Shown here piece by piece: positions 1 through 10,413 of a DNA stretch of 64,000 nucleotides. A program made the translations under genes and the position numbers. Below the pieces are notes generated by a model. That model did not search any database and was not told where the DNA came from. It saw only the letters and a list, made by a program, of their open reading frames with translations. How positions within the stretch are numbered: position 1 is the stretch's first letter; the number at the start of each line of letters is the position of its first letter. The stretch comes from CATQGW01 sp965242565 (GTDB taxonomy: Bacteria; Chloroflexota; Dehalococcoidia; Bin125): positions 62,001-126,000 of the forward strand of contig OZ251457.1 of the NCBI GenBank assembly GCA_965242565.1, in the 5' to 3' direction.

Positions 1-53
1 TCTTGGCATTCTCCGATCTCGACTGGCTCTGGAGCTGAGCCGCACTGCTCTGA

Positions 54-83
54 TTGGCCGCCTTGTGCGGCAACCGATACGCT
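54..83 (+). promoter_or_regulatory. promoter of tRNA-Ala
   Basis: A -35-like TTGGCC (54-59) and a -10 TACGCT (78-83) are separated by 18 nt, and the tRNA 5' end lies 11 nt further on. The same TACGCT hexamer precedes the 5S rRNA, rplU and hisH in this window, which supports it as a real -10 element. Nothing else is recognisable in positions 1-53. Confidence 0.5.
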
Positions 84-94
84 CGCAGCCACCG

Positions 95-170
95 GGGGCC
101 GTAGCTCAGCCGGGAGAGCGCCGCCTTTGCACGGCGGAGGTCAGGGGTTCGAATCCCCTCGGCTCCACCA
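95..170 (+). tRNA. tRNA-Ala (anticodon UGC)
   Basis: The 76-nt sequence folds as a complete cloverleaf. The acceptor stem GGGGCCG/CGGCTCC contains the G3:U70 pair that identifies alanine tRNAs. The anticodon stem CCGCC/GGCGG carries the loop TTTGCAC, with TGC as anticodon. The T-arm is AGGGG-TTCGAAT-CCCCT. The 3' CCA (168-170) is encoded. The gene stands alone with its own promoter and is followed by a 5S gene. Confidence 0.97.
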
Positions 171-214
171 CCCCCTACTCGCGCACCGCTCCAGCACTTG
201 CTCCACTGCCCCGC

Positions 215-242
215 TTGCGCGACTGCGACTGCGTGGTACGCT
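215..242 (+). promoter_or_regulatory. promoter of the 5S rRNA gene
   Basis: TTGCGC (215-220) and TACGCT (237-242) are 16 nt apart. The 5S 5' end at about 250 lies 7 nt after the -10 box, where a transcript would start. This suggests the 5S is transcribed on its own rather than cut from a 16S-23S-5S precursor. Confidence 0.6.
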
Positions 243-249
243 CTCTGTG

Positions 250-368
250 GGCTGGTGATTAGAGCGCGGCGGCCCCACCCGTTCCCATCCCGAACACGGC
301 AGTGAAACGCCGCAGCGCCGACGATACTGGGGGGGCGACCCCCTGCGGAAAATAGGCCATTGCCAGCC
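250..368 (+). rRNA. rrf: 5S ribosomal RNA
   Basis: The gene is about 119 nt long. Helix I is formed by GGCTGG at 250-255 and CCAGCC at 363-368. The conserved internal run around CCCATCCCGAACACGGCAGT (284-303), typical of bacterial 5S, is present, followed by the GATACTGG segment of loop E/helix IV. No 23S gene lies upstream in the window, so this is an isolated 5S unit behind tRNA-Ala. A terminator hairpin follows 8 nt after the 3' end. Confidence 0.93.
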
Positions 369-375
369 CGCCTCA

Positions 376-400
376 GCCGCCCGCGCAAGCGGGCGGCTTT
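376..400 (+). terminator. intrinsic terminator after 5S rRNA
   Basis: A 9-bp perfect stem, GCCGCCCGC (376-384) and GCGGGCGGC (389-397), has a 4-nt loop and is followed by TTT. The T-tract is short, as expected at this GC content. Confidence 0.8.
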
Positions 401-594
401 GCGTTGCCCGCGCACCAGTTGCCCGCGCGCAACCTGCGGGGCGGCCAACATGTAAGGCGGCCAACCTGCGGGGCGGCCACAATACGGGGCGGCGATCGGC
501 TCCGGCTGTGCTGTGGCTGCGGCCGTTCTGTGCTAGGCTGCGCGCACTTACGGAAAGGGGGCGGGCGCGGCTCCGGCTGCGCCCCACTGCGAGT

Positions 595-2280
595 TTGACG
601 ACAGAATCCACCGAACCGACCACGATCGAGGCGGCGCCCGGCGCCGCCGCTCCTATCGCTGTTGCAGCGCCGCCCGCCGAACCGCCTGCGCCGGATGCGC
701 CGCCGGCCGAGGCGTTCGCGCCCGACTCCATGGAGGCGCTGCTCGCCGAGGAAGGCCGCGAGCCGCTCAATCCCCAGCGCGGCGACGTCATCGAGGGCGT
801 CGTCGTCCACTGGACGGGCAGCGCGTTGATTGTCGATGTCGGCGCCAAGTCCGAGGGCGTTGTGCATCCCGAAGAGATGCGCTCGATGGACGATCCCGAC
901 CGCGATCTGCTCAAAACGGGCGATCTGGTTCATGTCTACGTGACCGATTCGGAGGCCGAGGGGGGCGCGCTGGAGCTGTCCATCGACCGGGCGCGCGGGG
1001 AGCAGGGCTGGCATGAGTTGCAGCGCCGCCACGACGAGGGCGAGGTCTTCGACGGGCGCGTGAGCGGCAGCAACAAGGGCGGTCTGCTGGTCAATGTCGA
1101 AGGCGTCAACGCCTTTGTGCCGCTTAGCCAGATTGTCGGCATCACCGGTGATCGCGAGCAGGCCATCGCGCAGCTCAGCGAATACGAAGGCCGCTCGCTG
1201 CGCTTCAAGGTGATCGAGATCAACCGCCGCCGCAACCGGGTGATTCTGTCGGAGCGCGCCGCGGTGCAGGAGTGGCGCGCCGAGCAGAAGGATCGCCTGC
1301 TCGACGAGCTGCACGAGAACGAGATCCGCACCGGGCGGATCACCAGCATCCGCCCGTTCGGGGTGTTCGTCGATCTGGGCGGGGCCGACGGCCTGGCGCA
1401 CCTTTCGGAGCTCTCCTGGGAGCGCGATGTGGACCCGGAGCAGATGTTCACGATCGGCCAGCAGGTCAGCGTGTTCATCACCAAGATCGACAAGGAGTCG
1501 AAGAAGATCGGCCTCTCGATTCGGCGCGCTTCGCCCGAGCAGTGGGATGAAGTGGTGGCCAAGTTCGAGGTGGGGCAGATTGTGCCCAGCGTGGTGACCA
1601 AGCTGGTCACGTTCGGCGCGTTTGCGCGGCTCGAAGGGCCGGTTGAGGGGCTCGTCCACGTGTCCGAGTTGGCGGACCGACGGATCAATCACCCGCGCGA
1701 GGTGGTCACCGAGGGCGACATCGTTCCTGCGCGGATCGTGCGCATCGAGCGGGATCGCCACCGCCTCGGTCTGAGCCTGCGCCAGGCGCGCAGCGACGCG
1801 GAACGGGCCGGCTGGAGGTTCGACTCGGAGGGCCGGATTGTCCGTCTGCCCGACGCCGTGGCCGAGCAGTTCGGCATCGAGCAGGGCGAGGCGCCGCCGC
1901 CTCCGCCGCCGGAGGAGAAGCCCCAGGCCGATGCTCAGCCGGCCGCCCCGGAGCCGCGGCTGCCGGCGCCTACGACGGCGATGGAAGAGGCGCTCCAGCG
2001 CGCCGGGGTTACCGAGCGCGATTTCGTGCCCGAGGCCTCCACCGTCGGCGAGCAGCTCTCGGCCAGCGAGCCGTCGGCGAGTGAGGCTTCGGTGAGCGCG
2101 GCCTCGGCCAGTGAGCCCCCGGCCAGCGAGCCCCCGGCGGATGAGGTTTCGGCCAGCGAGCCGCCGGCGAATGAGCCTTCGGCGAGCGAGTCTCCGGCAA
2201 GCGAGCCACTGGCGAATGAGGCTCCGGCCAGCGAGGCTTCGGCAAGCGAACCTCCGGCGAGCGCGTCCCAACAGGGCTGA
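595..2280 (+). CDS. rpsA: ribosomal protein S1 (four S1 domains, repetitive tail)
   Basis: This is the small-subunit protein that helps load mRNA onto the ribosome. Four S1 RNA-binding (OB-fold) domains occur at about residues 60-133, 146-222, 241-310 and 326-396. Domains 3 and 4 contain the PFGVFVDL and TFGAFARL signatures. The last ~75 residues are a degenerate pentapeptide repeat of Ala, Ser, Glu and Pro (xASEP), encoded by a DNA repeat at about 2053-2278. A TTG at 595 is chosen because a -10-like TAGGCT at 533-538 would exclude the in-frame GTG at 508, and residues before 595 are Arg/Leu-rich and unlike S1. No good ribosome-binding site is visible, so the start is uncertain. The four-domain form is usual outside proteobacteria. 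Confidence 0.85.
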   Translation: MTTESTEPTTIEAAPGAAAPIAVAAPPAEPPAPDAPPAEAFAPDSMEALLAEEGREPLNPQRGDVIEGVVVHWTGSALIVDVGAKSEGVVHPEEMRSMDDPDRDLLKTGDLVHVYVTDSEAEGGALELSIDRARGEQGWHELQRRHDEGEVFDGRVSGSNKGGLLVNVEGVNAFVPLSQIVGITGDREQAIAQLSEYEGRSLRFKVIEINRRRNRVILSERAAVQEWRAEQKDRLLDELHENEIRTGRITSIRPFGVFVDLGGADGLAHLSELSWERDVDPEQMFTIGQQVSVFITKIDKESKKIGLSIRRASPEQWDEVVAKFEVGQIVPSVVTKLVTFGAFARLEGPVEGLVHVSELADRRINHPREVVTEGDIVPARIVRIERDRHRLGLSLRQARSDAERAGWRFDSEGRIVRLPDAVAEQFGIEQGEAPPPPPPEEKPQADAQPAAPEPRLPAPTTAMEEALQRAGVTERDFVPEASTVGEQLSASEPSASEASVSAASASEPPASEPPADEVSASEPPANEPSASESPASEPLANEAPASEASASEPPASASQQG

Positions 2281-2302
2281 TTGCCCGCCGTCCCCCCTTC
2301 TC

Positions 2303-2390
2303 ATCATTCCCGCGCCCCTTCCCACCATTCCCGTTCCCCCTTTCCGTCATTCCCGCGCCCTTTTTCGTCATTCCCGCGCACGCGGGAACC
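2303..2390. repeat. CGTCATTCCCGC repeat array with terminal hairpin
   Basis: Four copies of CATTCCCGC-type units are separated by C/T-rich spacers. The last copy forms the hairpin TTCCCGCG-CA-CGCGGGAA. The same family occurs at about 5550, 23371, 34553, 43045, 46745, 47082 and 60541. Here it follows rpsA and may act as a terminator or as a dispersed repeat. Confidence 0.75.
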
Positions 2391-2463
2391 CAACGTGCTC
2401 CAACAGCGCAACGCACCGGGCGGATCCCGCACGCGCCTGTGAGCAGTCAACTCGGAACCTCAG

Positions 2464-2511
2464 CGCTGCGAACGGAGTTGGGTTTAGGCCCCAGATCAAG
2501 TCTGGGGCGAC
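2464..2511 (+). repeat. solo end of the 148-bp dispersed element
   Basis: This segment matches one end of the elements at 42840-42987 and 46891-47038. It has a GCGCTGCGAA start, a GTTGGGTTT core and the palindromic end CCCCAGATCAAGTCTGGGG, followed by CGAC. The other end is missing, so it is a truncated copy. Confidence 0.6.
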
Positions 2512-2589
2512 GGGGGAGTGGGCGACGACGGGGGAGTGGGCGGCGAGGCTAAGCGCCGTGCAGCGGCGCACCCTGACCAGCCCCTGCCA

Positions 2590-2808
2590 ACCCCGACCAA
2601 CCCCGACCAAAATCTGACTGCCCATAATCGCCCCGACCAGATACAGCGCAGCCCATGGCCGACCCCGAGCGCCCTGACCAGCCCCGAACAAACCCGAACA
2701 AACCTGACTGCCCATAATCGCCCCGACCAGATAAGACTCAGCCTATGCCGGCCCCGAGCGCCCCGAACAAACCCGAACAAACCCGAACAAACCTGACCAC
2801 GGCTGACC
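2590..2808 (+). repeat. 90-bp-period tandem repeat upstream of clpC
   Basis: An exact 30-nt block occurs at 2614-2643 and 2704-2733 (period 90). It contains CCCATAATCGCCCCGACCAG, and AACAAACCCG-type short units lie between and after the copies. A related array is found upstream of ftsH in the same orientation relative to its gene. The stretch has no credible coding region. The rest of 2281-2968 holds the two repeats listed just before and the clpC promoter region. Confidence 0.75.
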
Positions 2809-2856
2809 AAGCATGGCGAGCGGCGGAGGCGGCGCGCGGAAACGCTGCGTAACCCG

Positions 2857-2870
2857 TGCGCTTGTCCGCC
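2857..2870. promoter_or_regulatory. 14-nt motif shared with the ftsH upstream region
   Basis: TGCGCTTGTCCGCC occurs here, about 100 bp before clpC, and again at 22856-22869 before ftsH. The two copies are in opposite orientation relative to their genes. It lies just after the end of the 90-bp repeat array and could be a protein-binding site. This is inference from two copies only. Confidence 0.35.
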
Positions 2871-2968
2871 ACGGCTGTCCGCGGCGGCGCGGCTGGGCGG
2901 CGGCGTGGACGCTGTTCGCGGGTAGCTGGTAGGCTGACTGGTAGGCCGAGCGCGCACTGGAGGATCAC

Positions 2969-5524
<2,556 letters not shown>

Positions 5525-5548
5525 CCGCCGCGCCGTCGTTCCGCCCTC

Positions 5549-5690
5549 TCTCCCCGTCATTCCCGCCCCCCTTTCCCCGTCATTCCCGCCCCCGAGCGGG
5601 AATCGGCCCCATCCCGCCTCCAGCACCCGCTAACCGCCCCTCTGTCATCTCAGCCGCGCCCTCCGTCATTCCAGCGCACGCTGGAATCCA
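5549..5690. repeat. CGTCATTCCCGC repeats between convergent clpC and rodA
   Basis: There are two GTCATTCCCGCCCC units. The second ends in the hairpin ATTCCCGC-cccga-GCGGGAAT. A third, sequence-variant hairpin follows, ATTCCAGCG-CA-CGCTGGAAT, in which both arms changed together. The position between converging genes suggests a terminator role. The 317-bp gap 5525-5841 also holds the element end at 5764-5811. Confidence 0.7.
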
Positions 5691-5763
5691 AACAGCGGTT
5701 GTGGGCAGCACAGCGCACTGAACCGCCCTGCGAACGGGCGTTGGCGGGCAGTTCGTGGCCGTG

Positions 5764-5811
5764 GCGCTGCGAGCAGGGTTGGGTTTGCCCCCCCGATCAA
5801 GTCGGGGCGAC
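5764..5811 (+). repeat. solo end of the 148-bp dispersed element (variant)
   Basis: It has the same layout as 2464-2511: GCGCTGCGA, then GGTTGGGTTT, then the shorter palindrome CCCCGATCAAGTCGGGG followed by CGAC. The palindrome lost one base pair on both arms. Confidence 0.5.
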
Positions 5812-5841
5812 GGGAAGGGTGCCGGGAAGTGTGGACTTCGC

Positions 5842-6960
5842 CTATGCCCCGCGCGGGCGGTGGTCGTCGCGCCAGGCCAGCACGCTTTGCAGCAGGCCGA
5901 GGCCGATAAACAGCATGATCAGCGATGAGTTGCCGATGCTGATGAACGGCAGGGGGATGCCCGTGACCGGCAGCAGGCGGATGTTGATCGCCACGTTGAT
6001 GAACGCCTGCACGGCGATCATCGTGACCATGCCCACCGCCAGCAGCTGTCCGAGCGGTTCGGGCGAGCGCGAGACCACCCGCAGGATGCGGAACAAGAGC
6101 AGGATCATCAGCGCGAACAGGACCATCGCGCCGGCGAAGCCGAGTTCTTCGCCCAGCACGCTGAAGATGAAGTCGGTCGTCTGGATGCGGACAAAATCGA
6201 GCTGCGTCTGCGTGCCCTGGGTGAGGCCCTGCCCCCAGAGGCCGCCGGAGCCGACCGAGGTCTCGGCCTGGATCACGTTGAAGCCCGCGCCCTGCGGATC
6301 GGTCGTCGGATCGATGAAGGCGCGGATGCGATCGCGCTGGTAGTCCTGCACGTTGGCGGCGAGCAGGAAGGGGATGGCGCAGAGGCCGAGCGCGCCCAGC
6401 ACTGCGTAGTGCCGCAGCCGGGCGCCGGCGAACAGCGTCATCACCAGCCAGAGCGCCAGGAAGACGATCGCGCTGCCGGCGTCCGGCTCGAGGAATACCA
6501 GGCCCGCCGGCAGCGCCGTGATCAGCAGCGACGCCGCGAAAATCTTGAACTCCGGCAGACGGTCGCGGTAGTCGGTCAGAAACTTGGCCAGACCGATGAT
6601 CGTCATCAGCTTGCCGACCTCGGATGCCTGCACGACCACGAAGCCGAAGTCGAACCAGCGCCGCGCGCCGAAGTCGTCGCTGCCGAAGAACAGCACCGCC
6701 ACCAGCACGGCGATGCCGACCAGGTAGGCGAGCCAGCCGAGCTGGTCGATCAGCCGGTAGTCGATGCGAGTCATCGCGATCATCATGAGCGCGCCGACGG
6801 CGGCGAAGATGATGTGCCGCTGCACCTCGCTGGAGAGCACCACGCCCTCGGCGCCGCGCGGCAGCGAGGCGCTGTAGATGACCAGCGCGCCGTAGGCGGT
6901 GAGCGCCAGCGCGGCCGCCAGCAGCAGCGGGTCGAAGTAACGCCACGAATATCCGGTCAT
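5842..6960 (-). CDS. rodA: rod shape-determining protein RodA (SEDS glycosyltransferase)
   Basis: This is a peptidoglycan polymerase of the SEDS family (FtsW/RodA/SpoVE). It builds glycan strands from lipid II at the membrane together with the class B PBP encoded just upstream. The 372-residue protein has about ten hydrophobic segments. It carries family signatures such as FLEPDAGSAIVFLALW in the middle and a C-terminal region with AINIRLLPVTGIPLPFIS followed by GNSSLIMLFIGLGLLQ. The start overlaps the mrdA stop by 4 nt, so the two are probably translationally coupled. It is the last gene of mreB-mreC-mreD-mrdA-rodA. Gene order with MreB and PBP2 makes RodA the right assignment rather than FtsW. 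Confidence 0.95.
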   Translation of the reverse strand: MTGYSWRYFDPLLLAAALALTAYGALVIYSASLPRGAEGVVLSSEVQRHIIFAAVGALMMIAMTRIDYRLIDQLGWLAYLVGIAVLVAVLFFGSDDFGARRWFDFGFVVVQASEVGKLMTIIGLAKFLTDYRDRLPEFKIFAASLLITALPAGLVFLEPDAGSAIVFLALWLVMTLFAGARLRHYAVLGALGLCAIPFLLAANVQDYQRDRIRAFIDPTTDPQGAGFNVIQAETSVGSGGLWGQGLTQGTQTQLDFVRIQTTDFIFSVLGEELGFAGAMVLFALMILLLFRILRVVSRSPEPLGQLLAVGMVTMIAVQAFINVAINIRLLPVTGIPLPFISIGNSSLIMLFIGLGLLQSVLAWRDDHRPRGA

Positions 6961-9017
6961 TGCGGCGACCTCGCGCGAATGGCCTCGAACAGGCGCGCGT
7001 CCTCTTCCTCGGTGATCGCGATCCGCGCGTAGGGCGGCGGCACGGCGTCGGCGATGGCGCCGGAGACTTCGGCCCAGGCGCGCAGGATCTCGCCGCCCGC
7101 CGCGGCCGAGAGGTAGCCCGCGCCGAACTCGAAGAACACCGCGACGGCCACCTGCGGATCGTCGAACGGCGCGAAGGCGATGAACCAGCCGTGGGTCGGC
7201 CCTTCTTCGCCCTCCGCGCCGGCCGGCGGGCCGGTCTGGGCGAACTCGGCCGTGCCGGTCTTGCCGCCGATCATCATCTCCGGCAGGGCCACGAGCGCGT
7301 CGTGCGAGGTGCCCGCCAGGGTCGAGAGCGCCATGCCCTCGCGGATCACCCGCAGCGCCTCCGGATCAATGTCCAGCTGCCGCCGCACCACGGGCTGAAA
7401 CGGCTGAACGACGTTACCGTCGGCGTCCCGCACTTCATAGACCACGCGCGGCTCGTAGACGGTGCCGCCGTTGGCGATCGCCGCCAGCGCCACCGCCATC
7501 TGCAGCGGTGTGACCGCGACGAAGCCCTGGCCGATGGCGAAGTTATACGTATCGCCGTCCACCCACGGCTCGCCGAACGTGTCCTGTTTCAGCTGCGGAT
7601 CGGGGATCAGTCCGCCCACCTCGCCGCTGATGTCGATGCCTGTGGGGCTGTCGAAGCTGAAAGCGCGGGCCCACTCCGCCAGCACGCTTGGGCCCACGCC
7701 GTCGAACTCCACATCGCCGGCGATAATTCCCTCATCGGCCAGCGCGTCGAGTCGTTCCTGCTCCGACTCGGGGCGCGGCTCGGCGTCCGGGTGTCGAAAG
7801 GGCGAGCCGCCGGCGAGATAGAAGAAGTAGACATTGCTCGACTCGGCCAGCGCCCGCCGCAGGTCGTAGGTGCCCTGCACCGTGTCGCCGAAGATGTACT
7901 GAATGCCCGGGTTGAGCTCGTTATCGACGACCAACCGGCCGGGCGAGTGGATCAGCGTCTCCGGCTCGGCGACGCCCTCGCCGAGCGCGGCGGCGGCCGT
8001 GATCACCTTGAACGTTGAGCCGGGCGGATGCGCGTCGGCAATCGCGTGGTTGCGCAGCGGCTGGCGGTCGGCGTCGTTGAGCGCCGCCCATTGCTCGGGC
8101 GTGAGTCCGTCCTGAAAGCTGTTCAGATCGTAGCTGGGGATCGAGACCATCGAGAGCACTTCGCCCGTGTCCACCTTGAGGATCACGGCGGCGGCGTAGT
8201 GCGATGCGCCGGCGTGCGCCTCCAGAATCTGCTGCACGCGCGTCTGCAAGGCGAGGTCGATCGTGACCACCAGGCTGTGGCCCGGCACGGGCGTCTGCGC
8301 GTTCAGCTCGCGCAGTTCGCGCCCCACGGCGTCCACCTCGATCTGACGCCGCCCGACCTCGCCCCGCAGCACCCCCTCGTAGGCCGCCTCCAGCCCCGTC
8401 TGGCCGATCTTGTCGCTGTAGAGGTAGCGTTGGTCGGCCAGCGCGGCGTACTCCTGCTCGGTGATCCAGTGGACGTAGCCGAGGATGTGGGCCAGCTGCT
8501 CGCTGTAGCGGTAGCGGCGCTCCACGACCGACTCCACGCGCACGCCGGGCAGCGTTGCCCGGCGCGTGGAGATGTCGAAGACGACCGAGTCGGTCGGGTC
8601 GTCGGCGACGACCAGCGGTCGGAGCGGATCGTTGCTGGCCTTGCGCTCGAGAATCTGCTGCTCGATCTCCCAGGCCGGGCTGCCGAGCAAGCGGGACAGT
8701 TCGGCGGCCAGCTCGGCTTCGCCGCCGTCCGGCACATCGGCCGGAATCAGGGTGACGCGCCAGGCCGCGACATTTTCGACCAGCGGGGTGTTGTCGCGCG
8801 CGAGGATCAGTCCACGGGCCGGGGCGATGTCGATCGTGCGCACCCGGTTGATGTCGGCGCGCGCCGCGTATTGCTCCTGGTTGAGCAGTTGCAGGTTGAC
8901 GAGTTGGGCGGTCAGGATGCCGAAGAGCAGCACCACCAGCCCGCCGAGGATCCAGACTTTGAGCCGCACCGGCAGGCCCTCGGCGGGCGGTTCGAGCGCC
9001 GTCGGCGGGCGGGCCAT
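6957..9017 (-). CDS. mrdA: penicillin-binding protein 2 (class B transpeptidase)
   Basis: This 686-residue membrane-anchored transpeptidase crosslinks the lateral wall during elongation, working with RodA. A single N-terminal membrane anchor lies at about residues 20-42. The PBP dimerisation domain follows, then the transpeptidase domain. Active-site motifs are visible: STFK with Ser334, SSN, and KTGTAEF with Lys586. The motif order and the neighbouring rodA and mreBCD genes favour PBP2 over PBP3/FtsI. The start overlaps the mreD stop (ATGA). Confidence 0.95.
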   Translation of the reverse strand: MARPPTALEPPAEGLPVRLKVWILGGLVVLLFGILTAQLVNLQLLNQEQYAARADINRVRTIDIAPARGLILARDNTPLVENVAAWRVTLIPADVPDGGEAELAAELSRLLGSPAWEIEQQILERKASNDPLRPLVVADDPTDSVVFDISTRRATLPGVRVESVVERRYRYSEQLAHILGYVHWITEQEYAALADQRYLYSDKIGQTGLEAAYEGVLRGEVGRRQIEVDAVGRELRELNAQTPVPGHSLVVTIDLALQTRVQQILEAHAGASHYAAAVILKVDTGEVLSMVSIPSYDLNSFQDGLTPEQWAALNDADRQPLRNHAIADAHPPGSTFKVITAAAALGEGVAEPETLIHSPGRLVVDNELNPGIQYIFGDTVQGTYDLRRALAESSNVYFFYLAGGSPFRHPDAEPRPESEQERLDALADEGIIAGDVEFDGVGPSVLAEWARAFSFDSPTGIDISGEVGGLIPDPQLKQDTFGEPWVDGDTYNFAIGQGFVAVTPLQMAVALAAIANGGTVYEPRVVYEVRDADGNVVQPFQPVVRRQLDIDPEALRVIREGMALSTLAGTSHDALVALPEMMIGGKTGTAEFAQTGPPAGAEGEEGPTHGWFIAFAPFDDPQVAVAVFFEFGAGYLSAAAGGEILRAWAEVSGAIADAVPPPYARIAITEEEDARLFEAIRARSPQ

Positions 9018-9514
9018 CAGAAGGCCGCCCGCGGTTCGCGCGGCGCGGCCAGCGTGCGCGCCGCGGCGTAGACCGGAATGGCGAGCAGCACGTTGACGGC
9101 CATGCTCGGCAGCATCACGTCGCGCGCGGCCTCAAGCCAGTTCACGCCCGTCGTGGTCAGCTCGACCGCGACCGCCAGCACGACGAAATGCAGCGTGGTG
9201 GCGAGGGCGGTGAGCAGCAGCGCAGCGAGTATCGCGGGGCGGTTGGGGTCGCCTCGCCAGAACATCGCCGCCGCGCCGATCGGCGCCAGCGCCGCCACGC
9301 TCTCGGCCGCGCCCTGGAAGGCGAGCAAGCCCATGCCCAGTCCGGCCAGCGGCGCGGCGATCATCGTCTCGCGCGGATCGCGCAGGATCGCGAGGCAGCA
9401 GAGCGAGACCAGCAACAGGTTGGGCCCGACGTTGAACACCTCAAACAAGGGGGCGACCGATGTCTGGAACAGCACCAGTGTGAGCATCACCGCGGCGAGG
9501 ATGAGCCATTTCAC
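9017..9514 (-). CDS. mreD: rod shape-determining protein MreD
   Basis: This 165-residue hydrophobic protein has about five membrane segments. It begins VKWLILAAVMLTLVLFQ and includes a PNLLLVSLCCLAILRD stretch. MreD is the least conserved elongasome subunit; the call rests on hydrophobic profile, length and position between mreC and mrdA. The GTG start overlaps the mreC stop by 4 nt, and its own stop overlaps the mrdA start. An in-frame upstream extension of this frame lies over mreC and mreB and is not used. Confidence 0.9.
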   Translation of the reverse strand: MKWLILAAVMLTLVLFQTSVAPLFEVFNVGPNLLLVSLCCLAILRDPRETMIAAPLAGLGMGLLAFQGAAESVAALAPIGAAAMFWRGDPNRPAILAALLLTALATTLHFVVLAVAVELTTTGVNWLEAARDVMLPSMAVNVLLAIPVYAAARTLAAPREPRAAF

Positions 9515-10404
9515 GGCGTACTCCCGGGCGCACTGCGCGTCGTCGACTGCTCTGCGCCGTTTTGTTCTTCGCCGGCTTCTTCGCCGTCGCTCAGGTCGGG
9601 CGGCGCATAGGTGAGCTGGACGAGCACCTGTTCGAGCTGTTCGAGCGGTGCGAGCGGTTGGAGTCGCACCTGGCGGAACGCTTCCTGCACGCTGCCGGTC
9701 GCCGAGGATACGCGCGCCACCGGCAGCCCCTGCGGCAGCAGGCCGTCGAGCCCGGAGGTCACGAAGATGTGGCCCAGTTCGACTTCGGCGGTCCAGGGCA
9801 GCATCGCGTCGAGGTTGCCCAGAGTGTCGCCGGTGGCCACGCTTTCCGTCCGGCTGGGCTGGTGCAGCACGCGAATCGCGCTGTCCGGATCGGTGATCAG
9901 GCGGACGTAACTGGTGTTCGCCCGCACCTCGGTGACGATTCCGGCGAGCGTTCCGCCGGCCGCGAGCACCGGCATGCCCACCGCCACCCCGTGGTTGCCG
10001 CCCCGATCGATGCCGACGATGGTGCGCAGGCCCGTCAGGTCCCGGATGATCACGCGGGCCGGAACGAGCAGGTCCTCGGATTCGGCTTGCACTTCCAGCA
10101 GCTCGGCGCGTCCGCTGACTTGCAGCTGCAGCTCGCGCAGCCGCGCGTTTTGCGCCTCCAGCTGCTCGATCCGTTGGCGCAGCGCGCGGTTTTCCTCTTC
10201 GAGGCGGTCGAAATCGTCGAGCTCGGAGATTAGGTTGGCCAGCGGCTCGGCGGCCTGGCGCAGCCCGCGCTGGACGGGCGCGAAGAAGGAGGCCGTTTCG
10301 TCTTCGACGCGGGCATCCCAGCCCTGCCAGGCGATCAGCGCCAGCAGGCCGACGAATCCGATCACGGCGACGGACCAGAGCAAGCGAGGACGCCCGAAAC
10401 GCAC
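9511..10404 (-). CDS. mreC: rod shape-determining protein MreC
   Basis: This 297-residue bitopic protein links the cytoplasmic MreB filaments to the periplasmic or outer synthesis machinery. It has a short basic N-terminus and a membrane anchor at about residues 10-28. A coiled coil follows at about 65-100 (LEEENRALRQRIEQLEAQN), then a beta-rich domain. That domain includes the DRGGNHGVAVGMPV and VRLITDPDSAIRV segments typical of MreC. A short Glu/Gly/Gln-rich tail ends the protein. It lies 9 nt downstream of mreB and overlaps mreD. Confidence 0.95.
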   Translation of the reverse strand: MRFGRPRLLWSVAVIGFVGLLALIAWQGWDARVEDETASFFAPVQRGLRQAAEPLANLISELDDFDRLEEENRALRQRIEQLEAQNARLRELQLQVSGRAELLEVQAESEDLLVPARVIIRDLTGLRTIVGIDRGGNHGVAVGMPVLAAGGTLAGIVTEVRANTSYVRLITDPDSAIRVLHQPSRTESVATGDTLGNLDAMLPWTAEVELGHIFVTSGLDGLLPQGLPVARVSSATGSVQEAFRQVRLQPLAPLEQLEQVLVQLTYAPPDLSDGEEAGEEQNGAEQSTTRSAPGSTP

Positions 10405-10413
10405 CGTGGGCTC

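Noticed and set aside
508..594. Extending S1 to the GTG at 508.
   Set aside because: The extra residues are Arg/Leu-rich and unlike any S1 N-terminus, and the -10-like TAGGCT at 533-538 lies downstream of that codon.
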